Shown: in pieces, positions 1 through 9,547 of the stretch
Layout: each line of letters begins with the position of its first letter
Position numbering within the stretch: position 1 is the first letter of the stretch
Assembly (NCBI GenBank): GCA_024220525.1
Contig: JAMYWO010000657.1
Span: forward strand, 1 to 10,775
Direction of reading: 5' to 3'
Origin: Cochliopodium minus
Lineage: Eukaryota; Discosea; Himatismenida; Cochliopodiidae
Length of the DNA stretch: 10,775 nucleotides
Made by a program: the position numbers and the translations under genes
The notes under the pieces: generated by a model
Database searches by the model: none
What the model saw: only the letters and a program-made list of their open reading frames with translations
What the model was told of the DNA's origin: nothing

Positions 1-850
1 AAAAAAAGATGTGAACTATCAAAAAATAAATCAAAAAAAATAATCTTTCTCTTCAAAATCTTCTTTTCAATGCTACAAGGAAAGTTGTCAAATATTGAAG
101 AGTCTTGATAATCATTCTTGTACTTCCAATTTGGAGTCTACCAAATGTTGATTGAATTATAGGGAATATTTAATACTTTTTTGTTTGATTATGTTTAATA
201 TTTTAAATAAAGATATCCCTTTGTGGGTGTTTTAGATCAAAAAAAAAAGCTTCAAAAACAAAAGTTCTGATGAGAGCTCTTGACAAGAATGATCTCTAGT
301 ATTCAACTCCCCTATCTTTGAAAAAGCAGAAATATTCAGGAGTTTTTTTATTAAAATATTTATTTGGTATTGTAAAAAATTAGACGTAGTCATCCCAATA
401 TGTCCTATAAATTCATCCCTTAAAAATATTATAGAAATTATTTACTGATCAAGTCATTTCAAAAATTTCCCTTTTTGATATAACTTCGTTATATATAATA
501 AAAAAATTTAATGATGGAATTTACTTAACCTGACATTAAGAAAAGTTAATCTGATTATTCTGGATTAAAAGTATTCCTTCAGCATTACTCAATCTAATAT
601 TTCATTCACCATCTGATAACCCAACTTGTAAGAAAACATTGGAACTTATTTCAAATTGTGAAAGTCTCGCAAAGATGACTCCTTCCAAAGGTAGTGAATC
701 CATACGTTATAGACTGTACACTCTGATGAAATGGAGATTTGTAAAGCTAGTTACATATGCATAAAGCATTTCTGGGAAAGGACCCATAGTGTAAAGAGAT
801 TTTGGTTTTGAAGTCATCATTTCTCCATCCCTAAAATTTTTTTTAAATGA
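1..850 (+). pseudogene. Broken coding region of unknown family, probably the 3' part of a gene
   Basis: The base composition is richer in G+C than the introns, and long open stretches occur, so this is coding-derived DNA. In one plus-strand frame, positions 2-511 (170 codons) hold only eight stops: TAA at 41, TGA at 149, TAG at 233, TGA at 281, 290, 446 and 476, and TAA at 509. TAA is strongly depleted for such AT-rich sequence. A second open stretch runs about 557-766 without a stop and includes the residues IRYRLYTLMKW; a third frame at about 768-823 reads HFWERTHSVKRFWF. I recognise no domain. The minus strand also has open stretches (232-442 and about 710-820), so strand is not certain. 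It could be a pseudogene, or a gene damaged by sequence errors like those in 5109-5881. The 135 bases after it, up to the next gene, are AT-rich and featureless. Confidence 0.4.
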
Positions 851-985
851 ATTTAAAAAGAAATTGATTTAGATTTTTCACTTGATTCTAAAACTTTTAT
901 CCTTTTTGCAATTAAAGAATTATAATATTATTTTGAAGTTTTTAAATTTATCATTGTGAATAATATTTAAAAAAATAAAAATAAA

Positions 986-1896
986 ATGAAGATTAAAAAT
1001 TTTCCAAAAATCAGTTTATTCAAATGCTTTAAATCAAATAAATTCAATTCTTTCAAATCATATACAAACAAATTCAGATTTTACAGTAATTCTATCACCC
1101 CAAACACAAATTCTGAAATGCCAATACCTGAACCTCTCCCAAATGATGTATTGCAACCACCTTTAAACATAACAGAACCTCCAGAAAATATAAATTGGAT
1201 CACATTGAGAGAATGGAAATGTGTATTTCCTTTGGTAAAGGGTAAATGATTTCAAAAATTTCTTTTGTGTTTTAAAATCATCAAATAAAAAGGATGGAAT
1301 GGAGGACAATCCAAAAAATTGATATCATCTTTATCCCAACAAGGTTTACCAGTTGAAAAAGAATTCTCATATTTTTTTTTCAAAGTAAATGAGAAATATT
1401 TTGGTGCTCCACCCGAAATAATATGCCACATTTATTGTTACAAAATAGCTCAGCCTTCTTTTATAACAAGGGCACTTCATGAGAACATTGTAAAAAATAA
1501 TGGGTAAAAAAAAACTGGAATATAAAAGATTGATTTTAGTTTAATAATCTCGTTCATAGTATTCATGTACAAGAGGAATCATTAGAAGAATGGGGATCAG
1601 GGATTGTTTCAGGATATACAAGAGCATACATGAAAAATGATAATTTGCCATCTCATTTGCAAATGGGAACAGATATTTGGATACATTCCCATTTTGTTGG
1701 ATATGAATCTCTTAACTTTCTTTATCAAATTTCTCTTGAAGGAAAAGCAGATACTCCTTCATCTCTTCAAGATCTAAAAACTTCTTCCAACATTATACGT
1801 GATAATTTTCTTCTATTGGATAAAAATGACAATGTTATCATACATCCTCGATCAAATAATCCAAAAAAATCACCTCAAGATATTATACATCTTTAA
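986..1896 (+). CDS. Unrecognised three-exon protein with a probable mitochondrial presequence
   Basis: Exons are 986-1241, 1293-1503 and 1560-1896, joined by GT-AG introns of 51 and 56 bases (1242-1292, 1504-1559). The frame is open across both junctions and gives about 267 residues ending in TAA. The first 36 residues contain many Lys, Phe and Ser, one Arg, and no Asp or Glu, as in targeting peptides of mitochondria or related organelles; a cleavage near RFYSNS is my inference. A proline-rich linker follows at roughly residues 45-67, then a globular part with many aromatic residues (NWITLREWKC, GWNGG, EEWGSG, DIWIHSHFVGYES). Five tryptophans all use TGG. There is no obvious membrane helix and no catalytic motif I recognise. 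The start is the first ATG after an in-frame AT-rich leader. It lies 104 bases upstream of the MTR4 gene on the same strand. The gene model is well supported; the function is unknown. Confidence 0.8.
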
Positions 1897-2000
1897 TAAA
1901 TTATTGTCCTTATTAACTGATTGTGATATAATGTTTCATACTATTGTGAAAATTTTTTTTGAGAAAAATTATAAAAAAAAAAAGGAAAAAGAGAAGAACC
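1897..2000. other. Short intergenic spacer between the two intact genes
   Basis: The 104 bases are AT-rich with T and A homopolymers just before the MTR4 start. They must hold the 3' end of the upstream gene and the promoter of MTR4, but I see no recognisable element. The MTR4 start ATG sits in a comparatively GC-rich context (GAACCATGG). Confidence 0.6.
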
Positions 2001-5000
2001 ATGGATATATTTAGTGTTTTCGAAGAAACAAAGGAAAATAAAGAAATAGAGAAAAAAGAAATAGATACAAAAAAAAGACCATTAATTACAAAAGAAGAAA
2101 GTCCAAATATTTCTCCTTCCTCAAAAAAAAATAAAATAGAGGAAAAAGAAGAGAAAAAAGAAAATAAAGAGGATAAAGAAATAATTGATGTTTTGCATGT
2201 TGTATCTTTACCCCCGGGTCATTCTCCAACAGAAGACATGTTAAATCCACAATATCCACCTCCTAATCCAGCCAAGGTTTATCCTTTTGAATTGGATCCT
2301 TTTCAAAAAATGAGTGTAGCATGTATTGAAAGAAATGAATCTGTTCTTGTTTCTGCGCATACCTCCGCTGGAAAAACAGGTACAAATTTACATTTACATC
2401 ATTAAAGAAATAAATTCAAATAAAATTGATAAATTCGTTTTTTAATTTTTTTAATATTAATATTATTAATTTTATTAATTTTATTAATATTATTACATTT
2501 AAATTTTATAAATTTAATATAATCACTTTTTAAATTTTGTTTAATTGTAATTGTAAAATAAGTGGTTGCAGAGTATGCTATAGCAATGGGATTGAGAGAT
2601 AAACAAAGAGTGATATACACATCACCAATAAAAGCATTGAGTAACCAAAAATACAGAGAATTGCTTATTAAATTTGAGGATGTGGGATTAATGACGGGAG
2701 ACGTCACTATCAACTCGAATGCTTCTTGTTTGGTCATGACCACTGAAATTTTAAGAAGTATGCTTTACAAAGGTAGTGAAGTCATGAGAGAAGTTGGTTG
2801 GGTTATATTCGATGAAATTCACTACATGAGAGATAAAGAAAGGTTTTTTTTAATCTTTTTCTTCTTCATTAATATTTTTGTTTTATTTTTCGTTTTATTA
2901 TTTATCAAAACTTTAATTTTTGGTTGATTTTTGAAAAAATCAGTAAAATTATTAAAAATTATTAAAAAATTAATTTTTGTTATTGAGATATTAAAAATTA
3001 TTAAAATATTATTTAAAATTATTAAAATATTATTAAAATATTAATTTTTGTTATTTTTTTAAATTATTTTTAGAATAAATTTGGTTTTGAATTAAAAATT
3101 AAAATTTTAAATTAATAAAGAGGAGTAGTATGGGAAGAAACAATTATATTGTTACCAGATAAAGTGCATTATGTGTTTTTATCAGCAACAATTCCAAACG
3201 CAAAACAATTTTCAGATTGGATTTCTCACATCCATTCTCAAGCTTGTCACACCATTTACACTGATAAACGTCCCACTCCTCTCCAACATTATCTTTTCCC
3301 TGAAGGTGGTAAAGGTCTTCATCTCGTTGTTGATGATACTGGTACCTCTCTTTTCTTCCCTTTTTTTTTGTTATTCTTTTTTCATTATCATTTATTTAGT
3401 TTCTCATTATTATCTATTATCTTTATTTATTTATCAATTTTATCTTTATTTATCATTTATTTATCATTTATTTATCATTTATTTATCATTTATTTATTTT
3501 ATCATTATTATCTTTATTTAACATTTATTTATTTTAATTTAAAAAGGAAATTTCAGAGAAGAGAACTTTCAAAAAGCATTGGCATCATTGGCAGTATCAG
3601 TACCAGGGATGAGAAAAAAAAAGAAAATGGATACAAACAGTAATAATAATAATCAAAACAATTCAAGTGATATTTACAAAATTATAAAGTTGATTATGGA
3701 AAAGAATTATCATCCTGTCATCATCTTTTCTTTTTCTAAAAAAGAATGTGAGGCTTTGGCTCTCCAAATTGGTAAAATTGATTTCAACACAGATGAAGAA
3801 AAACAATTGGTATTTCTCTTTTCCCCTCTTCCCTATCCCTTTCCTGATTTACTTTCTTCTTATTTATACTACTTATTTATACTACTTTTATATTATTATA
3901 TTATTTATTAATTTATTAATTTATAAATTTATAAATTGTTTATTTTATTTATTGTTAGTAAAGTAAACAATTTATTTTTTTTATTTAATTATTTTAAATT
4001 AATTAATAAAAAAACTATTTTAAATTTGTATTATTTTGAATTTATATTATTTTGAATTTATATTATTAAAAAAATATAGGTACAGAAGATATTTGAGAAT
4101 GCAGTGGATTCATTATCAGAAGAAGATAAAAAATTACCCCAAATAGAACACATATTGCCATTATTGAAAAGAGGAACAGCAATACATCACAGTGGTCTTT
4201 TACCCATCATTAAAGAAGTAATTGAAATTCTTTTTCAAGAAGGTTTAATCAAAGCTCTTTTCGCAACTGAGACTTTCGCAATGGTGAAAAAATTTTCGAT
4301 TCAACTTTCTGTTTAATTTTTAATAATATTTACTAGTTTTAATTATAAATAATATTTTAGTGTTTTTTATTTTATATTTTAGTGTTTTATATTTTATATT
4401 ATTATATTTTATTTTTTATATTTTATATTATTATATTTTAGTGTTTTATATTATTATATTTTGTGTTTTATTATTATATTTTATATTTAAAATTTAATGT
4501 TTAATAATATATTATAATTGAAAAAAGGGATTGAATATGCCAGCAAAGACAGTGGTGTTTACGAGTATAAGAAAATTTGATGGAAAAGATTTTAGATTTT
4601 TATCAAGTGGAGAATACATCCAAATGAGTGGTAGAGCAGGAAGAAGAGGTATTGATGAACGTGGTATCGTCATTCTAATGGTTGATGAAAAAGGTTCTTT
4701 TTTCTTCTCCCTTTTCTTTTCTTTTATTTATAATTATTCTTTATTTATATATCATTTATAATTCTCCCTTTTCTTTTCTTTTATTATATCATTTATAATT
4801 CACTTTTCTTTTATTCATTTTTTATTATTCTTTTTTACATATATTTATTAATATATTTATTTTATAATTAATATTTACATATATTTATTAATATATTTAT
4901 TTTTTAATTAATATTTAAATATATTTATTTTTTAATTTAGTGAATATTAATAAGTTAATTTATTTAATTAAAAAAAATAGTGGAACCAGAGGTGGGAAGA

Positions 5001-8000
5001 AACATATTAAAGGGAGAAACAGATAATTTGGTGAGTGCATTTCATTTGGGATACAACATGTTGTTGAATTTAACAAGAGTGGAGGGAATAAATCCTAAAA
5101 ATTTGATTACAAATCTTTTCACCAATTTCAAAATGATCTTCATTTTCCTCCCTTCAAAACCAACTTCTTTCTCTTCAGCATAAACTTCTTTCAAGAGTAC
5201 TCTTTTTCTTTTTTTTTTATCTACAATTTCTTTATTAATATTGTTATTATTTTAATTAAAATATTTATTATATATTATTTATTTTAAAATATTATTATAT
5301 ATTATTTATTTTAAATATTTATTATATATTATTTATTTTAAAATATTTATTGTAATTAATATTTGAAAAAAGGAAATTATTAATTATTAAAATGATAAAA
5401 GAATTATAATAAATTTAGAATTAATTTTTATAAAGAGGAAGAAGAAAAAGGGAAGAGAAGAGAAAAGAAGATAAGAAAGAAGAAGATAAGAAAGAAGAAG
5501 ATAAGAAAGAAGAAGTGAAATGAAGAATATCATTTGATTCGTTCTCAATTAGAATTTTAAAAAGTTTTCAGAATTTATCATGCACCCTTCTTACTCTGTT
5601 CCTTACCTTCAACCTGGTCATCTTACTCCTTGATGATTGGGGTTTTTTCTTTCTTTTATTTTTATTTTTATTTTATTTTTTATTTTTATTTTATTTTTAT
5701 TTTTTTTATTTTTATTTTATTTTTATTTTTATTTTATTTTTATTATTTTTATTTATATTATTTTATTATTTATATTTTTATTTTTATTTTTATTTTATTT
5801 TTATTTTTATTTTATTTTTTATTTTTATTTTTATTCAAAAAAAAAAAGGTATGGAGTTTGCGTTAATTTTATTAAAAAAATGAAAAATACATAATTGATG
5901 TAGTTGTTCATTCTTCTTCTTCTACTACTCCTTCTCCTTTTCTTTCTTCCACCTCCAATCCCTCCTCTAATCCTACTGCCTCTTCATCTGATCTTCCTTC
6001 TTTATCTTCTATTTCCAACCAAAATAATCACACCACTGGTATTCTTTTATTTATTTATTTTATATTATTTTATATTATTTTATATTATTTTATATTATTT
6101 TATATTATTTTATATTATTTGTTATTTTATAAAATTAATTTTATTGTATCTTATGAGTAATTTTATTTATTTTTATTTATTTGTATTTTATACTGTATTT
6201 ATTGTATTTTATTAATAATTTTTACATTTTTTCAAATTTATTTAAAAAAGGAGAAAGTAAGAAAAAGGAAAAAGGAGAATGGATAGTGATAGGAGTAAAC
6301 ATAGAAGAAATACTTTCTATTTCTTCTCTTCGTATTCATTTACCCAAAGACCTCAAAAAAAAATCTTCCCTCAAATCTGTATTTTCTTTTTTTTTCTATT
6401 TTATTTAATTATTCCATTTTATTTATTTTTATTTAATTTTTCTATTTTATTCTTTTACAATCAAATCTTTTTTACTTTGTTGATATAATTTATTAATTTA
6501 AATAACTTTTATTTTTCATTTAATTAATATTTTTATTTAATATATTTTTATTTAATATATTTTAATTAATATTTTTATTTTTTATGAATTAATTAAAAAG
6601 GTGGGAAAGAGCATGAGAGAAATTAAAAAGAAGATGGGAGAAGAAATACCAAAGTTAGATCCGGTGATAGATATGGGAATTAAAGAAATGGGATTTGAAA
6701 AGTTGATTAAAAAAATTAAAGCATTAGAAGAAAAACTTTATTCTCCCAAATTTCTAAATATTCCTCTCCTCCATCAAAAATATCTCCTCTATCTTGATGA
6801 TCTTCATTTAAAATCTCAAATCAAATCTTTACAGGTTTTCTTTTTATATTTTCCCAACATTTTCATACTTTATAATTCTCTATTTATTTTATTTATTTAT
6901 TTTAATAATTCTATATTTTATTTAAAATATTATTTATTTTATTTAAATTATTATTATTATTTATTTATTTATTTATTCATTTAATTAATTAATGTTACTT
7001 TTATTTATTATATTTAAAATATTATTTATTATTTATTTATTCATTTATTTATTTAAAATATTATTTATTATTTATTTAAAATATTATTTATTATTTATTT
7101 AAAATATTATTTATTATTTATTTATTTATTTATTTATTTATTAAAATATTCATTTAATTAATTAATTAATGTTACTTTTATTTATTTTTTTTGATTTGTA
7201 GAAAAAGATGGGAAAGAGAGGGGGAGTGGTGTTGGAAGAAGAATTGAAAAACATGTACAGAGTGTTGAGAAGACTTAATTTTTTAAATAAAAACAATGTG
7301 ATTGAAACAAAAGGGAGAGTTGCCTGTGAAATTTTCGCTTCTCATTCCCTTCTTTTAACTGAATTGATCTTTAATGGTATTTTCAATCAGGTAAAATTCT
7401 TCCTCTTTTAACATTATTCCCCTTTTAACAAACACAATTTACATAGATCCTTAACTCATAAACTATAAACAAAAAATACTTCTTACATAATATTTATAAA
7501 TAAATATTTAGTAATAAAAGATAATATTAAATAAATTAAAAATATAATTATTTAATAAATTAAAAATATAATTATTTAATAAATTAAAATTATAATAGTT
7601 GAGTGTGGAACAAAGTGTTGCGTTATTATCATGTTTTGTGGTGGGAGAAAAAACACAAGAAACAGTAAAACTTAAAAGTGTTCTCGCTAAACCTCTAAGA
7701 CAACTTCAAGGTTTTTCTTCTTTTTTATTATTTAATAAATTTTATGTTTGGTTTTTCTTCTTTTTTTTTTATTATTTCTGAATCATTTTTTCTGTTTTTC
7801 TTTAAATTTTTTTTGTATATTATTCATTTTATATTAAAAAAAAAAAACAGAATTGGCAAGAAGGATAGCAACAGTATCGAAAGAATGCAAGATAGAGGTG
7901 GATGTAAATGAATACGTGGAACAATTTGAACCAAGCATGATGGATGTGGTGTATCAATGGGTGAATGGAAGTCCTTTCAGTGAAATTTGTAAACTGACAT

Positions 8001-8170
8001 CCATTTTTGAAGGTACCATCATTCGTTGCATGAGACGTTTGGAAGAATTACTTCGTCAACTTTCTCAGGCTGCAAAAGCAATAGGAAATACCGAACTAGA
8101 ACAAAAATTTGCACAAGGTATTCTCAAAATTAAAAGGGATATCGTCTTTGCTGCTTCTTTGTACATCTAA
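2001..8170 (+). CDS. MTR4: MTR4, exosome-associated Ski2-like ATP-dependent RNA helicase (14 exons)
   Basis: MTR4 unwinds RNA 3'-5' and feeds it to the nuclear exosome, as part of TRAMP-type complexes. Exons: 2001-2379, 2563-2842, 3121-3341, 3547-3809, 4080-4283, 4528-4693, 4981-5196, about 5436-5641, 5849-6038, 6251-6378, 6601-6834, 7202-7390, 7599-7710, 7851-8170. The ends of exon 7 and start of exon 8 are tentative. Summed length is about 1035 residues, close to the family's 1040-1070. Order: charged Lys/Glu tail (1-75); Walker A HTSAGKT (120-126); DEIH box (210-213); SAT (241-243); Asn-rich loop in exon 4; motif [12 protein letters not shown] (481-490); arch/KOW region (exons 7-9) with PYLQPGHL and YGVCVNF; a Ser/Thr/Pro-rich insert in exon 9; then the ratchet and DSH-type C-terminal domain, ending [12 protein letters not shown]. 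Exons 7-9 contain frame breaks; all others are open. MTR4 rather than cytosolic SKI2 is chosen from the N-terminal and C-terminal match. Confidence 0.95.
3448..3491 (+). repeat. 11-bp tandem repeat in MTR4 intron 3
   Basis: Four perfect head-to-tail copies of ATTTATCATTT lie inside the 205-base intron 3342-3546. The intron is T-rich with an AAAAAG acceptor. The repeat has no sequence in common with the arrays in other introns. Confidence 0.9.
4029..4067 (+). repeat. 16-bp tandem repeat at the 3' end of MTR4 intron 4
   Basis: Two copies of TATTATTTTGAATTTA and a partial third copy end about a dozen bases before the ATATAG acceptor of intron 3810-4079. The array replaces the place where a polypyrimidine tract would be expected. 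Confidence 0.8.
4834..4940 (+). repeat. 40-bp tandem repeat in MTR4 intron 6
   Basis: Two nearly identical units and a partial third, with a 40-base period (landmark TTTACATATATTTATTAA at about 4834 and 4874, degenerate at 4914), lie in intron 4694-4980. The units contain only A and T apart from a single C each. Confidence 0.8.
5257..5350 (+). repeat. 27/28-bp tandem repeat in MTR4 intron 7
   Basis: Three near-copies of a unit of 27-28 bases built on TATTATATATTATTTATTTT lie within the presumed intron 5197-5435. Units differ by one A or T in the homopolymer parts. Confidence 0.8.
5471..5515 (+). repeat. Three perfect 15-bp repeats inside MTR4 exon 8
   Basis: ATAAGAAAGAAGAAG occurs three times head to tail. 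Being a multiple of three, the unit adds five residues per copy: DKKEE in one frame or IRKKK in another. It lies in a lysine/glutamate-rich insert in the arch arm just before the conserved [11 protein letters not shown] helix. The DKKEE reading looks more like normal low-complexity protein, but the frame breaks nearby prevent a firm choice. Confidence 0.85.
5648..5836 (+). repeat. T-rich simple repeat filling MTR4 intron 8
   Basis: The intron 5642-5848 consists almost wholly of irregular TTTTTA and TTTTA units, then a run of A before the acceptor. Its plus strand is nearly free of C and G. Open frames through it encode only Phe, Tyr, Ile and Leu and are artefacts of composition. Confidence 0.85.
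6061..6120 (+). repeat. Six perfect 10-bp tandem repeats in MTR4 intron 9
   Basis: TATATTATTT is repeated six times without a single mismatch inside intron 6039-6250. Perfect identity suggests recent expansion and likely length variation between strains. Confidence 0.95.
6975..7009 (+). repeat. Direct repeat, left copy, in MTR4 intron 11
   Basis: A unit of 35 bases containing AATGTTACTTTTATTTATT recurs at 7148-7186 with one extra ATTA. The two copies bracket the 23-bp array, as if the segment had been duplicated within the 367-base intron 6835-7201, the longest in the gene. Confidence 0.8.
7055..7125 (+). repeat. 23-bp tandem repeat in MTR4 intron 11
   Basis: Three copies with exact 23-base spacing start at the AAAATATTATTT landmarks at 7055, 7078 and 7101; a stray related copy starts at 7016. 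The array extends into ATTT simple repeats. Confidence 0.85.
7148..7186 (+). repeat. Direct repeat, right copy, in MTR4 intron 11
   Basis: This is the partner of 6975-7009. It ends 15 bases before the TTTGTAG acceptor at 7195-7201. Confidence 0.8.
7533..7592 (+). repeat. 24-bp tandem repeat at the 3' end of MTR4 intron 12
   Basis: Two perfect copies (7533-7556, 7557-7580) and a partial third of a unit containing AAATTAAAAATATAATTATT run up to the ATAATAG acceptor of intron 7391-7598. The branch-point region must therefore lie inside or next to the array. Confidence 0.9.
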
Positions 8171-8407
8171 TCTCTTTTTCTTTTTACAAAAAAAAAACAT
8201 TATTGAAAATTTTATTAAAATTAAATTAAATTATAAAATTTAATCAAATCTTTGAGTTCTATTATCATGCCAAATACAAGAATATAGTAACTTATCTCAT
8301 GATGTAAGCCAAGAAAGGTTCAATTCATTTTTTAATAATTTTATTATTAATTTTAGTTTGTCAAAATAAAAAAAAATCAATGATTTAGATTCAATATTTC
8401 AATTTTG
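8171..8407. other. Intergenic region between converging genes
   Basis: The plus-strand MTR4 gene and the minus-strand coding region to the right converge here, so this stretch must contain both 3' ends. It is AT-rich with an A10 run at 8188-8197. I see no long open frame and no convincing polyadenylation signal. Confidence 0.5.
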
Positions 8408-9547
8408 CTAAGTATCCTTGACAATAAGTGTATTGATGTTGTACTGAGGATAGAGAAATGTCCTAATTATTTTGCCTTGGTTTGATTCATCCAGAGATTT
8501 CGAGATTATTAGAATATTGCTTGATTTCAGAATTTTCACTTTTTTCAGTGGTATTTTCAACTATCATGTTTCTTTCTTTTGAAGGAAGATCAAAAGAAAG
8601 AATAGGAGATACTTCCACTTTTTGAATCACTGTCTCTTCTTTTGATTTGTTTAGAAATGCCACCATGTCATTCATGTAAAGAATTATTATCTTTTGGAGG
8701 GAAAGGGAAGAAAGTTTTTTGGTTTTCTATGGTAACATTCAAAACTAAAACCATATCACAACCACTTGTCTTTGGAGCACACAAAAAAAGAACATTCTTG
8801 TCAGAATTTATGAGATCAACATGTTAAGAGAGTTGTCATTTACATCCTTTTAAATGATCGTTTTCAAATAAAAATTATAAATTTTTCTTTCATTTTCGTT
8901 TCAATAATAACTTTAAGTCTATTGATTTTTCACGAGAAGAGACTTTTCCAGGCAGTGAGGAAAAAAGAGGGAAAAACTCTTTTTTTGCTTAAAATGGATC
9001 TGTTTATTTCTGAATCATCTAAATTCTTCAAATCTTTTATCAGAGAATACAACTATGAGGGAGTCGTACCTGAGTTGGATGTACTTTAAAATTGTTTGAA
9101 TAATTCTCCACTTTTATTTACTTTACTTTCTAATAATTCATATAAAATAGGAATGAAATGATTTTTCATGAGAAAAGATGAATCAAGTAGCTGATTGTAA
9201 ATAGATTGATCTTCAATTTCTTGCTGATTATTTAGTTTCTTTCTTGGTAGAGAGAAATGAGAAAGTTGGAGATAGAAACAGGCCCTAATTCAACTTTATC
9301 TTCAATCAATTTGTCGAAATCTTTTCGATTTTTTTCTAAATACGCTCCATTCCAGATAAGATCTCTCATTTCCTTCTTTTAGCACCACAGTATCGGAATA
9401 AGCAGAAATACCCAAAAGTGGAAAAAAGAAAAAGAACAAGGAATTCCCATACAAAAAGTACTTCTCTACCCCAAACTTTCCATACTGTTGAGAAACATGT
9501 AAATAATCATTCACTGAAAGTTTATGTGTCTTTCCATTGATCACAAA

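Larger units (their letters stand above)
5109..5881 (+). other. Cluster of reading-frame breaks in MTR4 exons 7-9
   Basis: Conserved MTR4 residues appear in successive different frames. Exon 7 passes from INPKNLIT to KSFHQFQ at 5109-5113, and again near 5144-5152 to an amphipathic [11 protein letters not shown] stretch. Exon 8 shows [12 protein letters not shown], then [17 protein letters not shown], then DDWG, each in a different frame, with stops at 5516 (TGA), 5558 (TAA) and 5631 (TGA) in the individual frames. Exon 9 passes from [10 protein letters not shown] to EKYIIDVVV at the A7 run 5874-5880. Most breaks are cured by one extra base in a homopolymer (A3 at 5111, T4 at 5555, T3 at 5574, G4 at 5639, A7 at 5874). 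The rest of the gene, over 2.4 kb of coding sequence, has none. Uncorrected base-calling error is my preferred reading. Confidence 0.85.

Noticed and set aside
232-442. Minus-strand open frame of about 70 codons in the left flank
   Set aside because: Possible, but plus-strand stretches connect better across 1-850; kept only as an alternative strand assignment.
1895-1900. AATAAA overlapping the stop of the 986-1896 gene as polyadenylation signal
   Set aside because: The motif is expected by chance in such AT-rich DNA and no supporting element follows.
1959-2000. Upstream in-frame extension of MTR4 from a TTG at 1959
   Set aside because: It would add only a Lys/Arg string from an A-rich spacer; ATG at 2001 is the first ATG and has a good context.
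2402-2743. Minus-strand open frame of 113 codons across MTR4 intron 1 and exon 2
   Set aside because: It is antisense to strongly conserved helicase sequence, and its tail is Asn/Ile/Lys repeats from AT-rich intron.
5516-5636. TGA read as tryptophan (alternative genetic code), suggested by in-frame TGA in exon 8 and in the flanks
   Set aside because: Ten tryptophans in clean exons of the two good genes all use TGG and none uses TGA; conserved neighbours are better restored by indels.
5109-5881. Programmed ribosomal frameshifting in MTR4
   Set aside because: At least seven shifts in three exons with no common slippery site is implausible; homopolymer context points to sequence error.
6061-6120. 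Regular repeats as a CRISPR array
   Set aside because: The copies are directly adjacent without spacers, contain only A and T, and lie in a spliceosomal intron.
5630-6215. Plus-strand open frames rich in Phe, Tyr, Leu and Ile, resembling membrane proteins
   Set aside because: They translate T-rich intron repeats or the wrong frame of exon 9; no organised protein pattern is present.
8642-8827. Plus-strand frame of 61 codons with CxxC-like residues
   Set aside because: The minus strand here continues a longer chain of coding-like stretches including the nuclease-like tail; this frame is its shadow.
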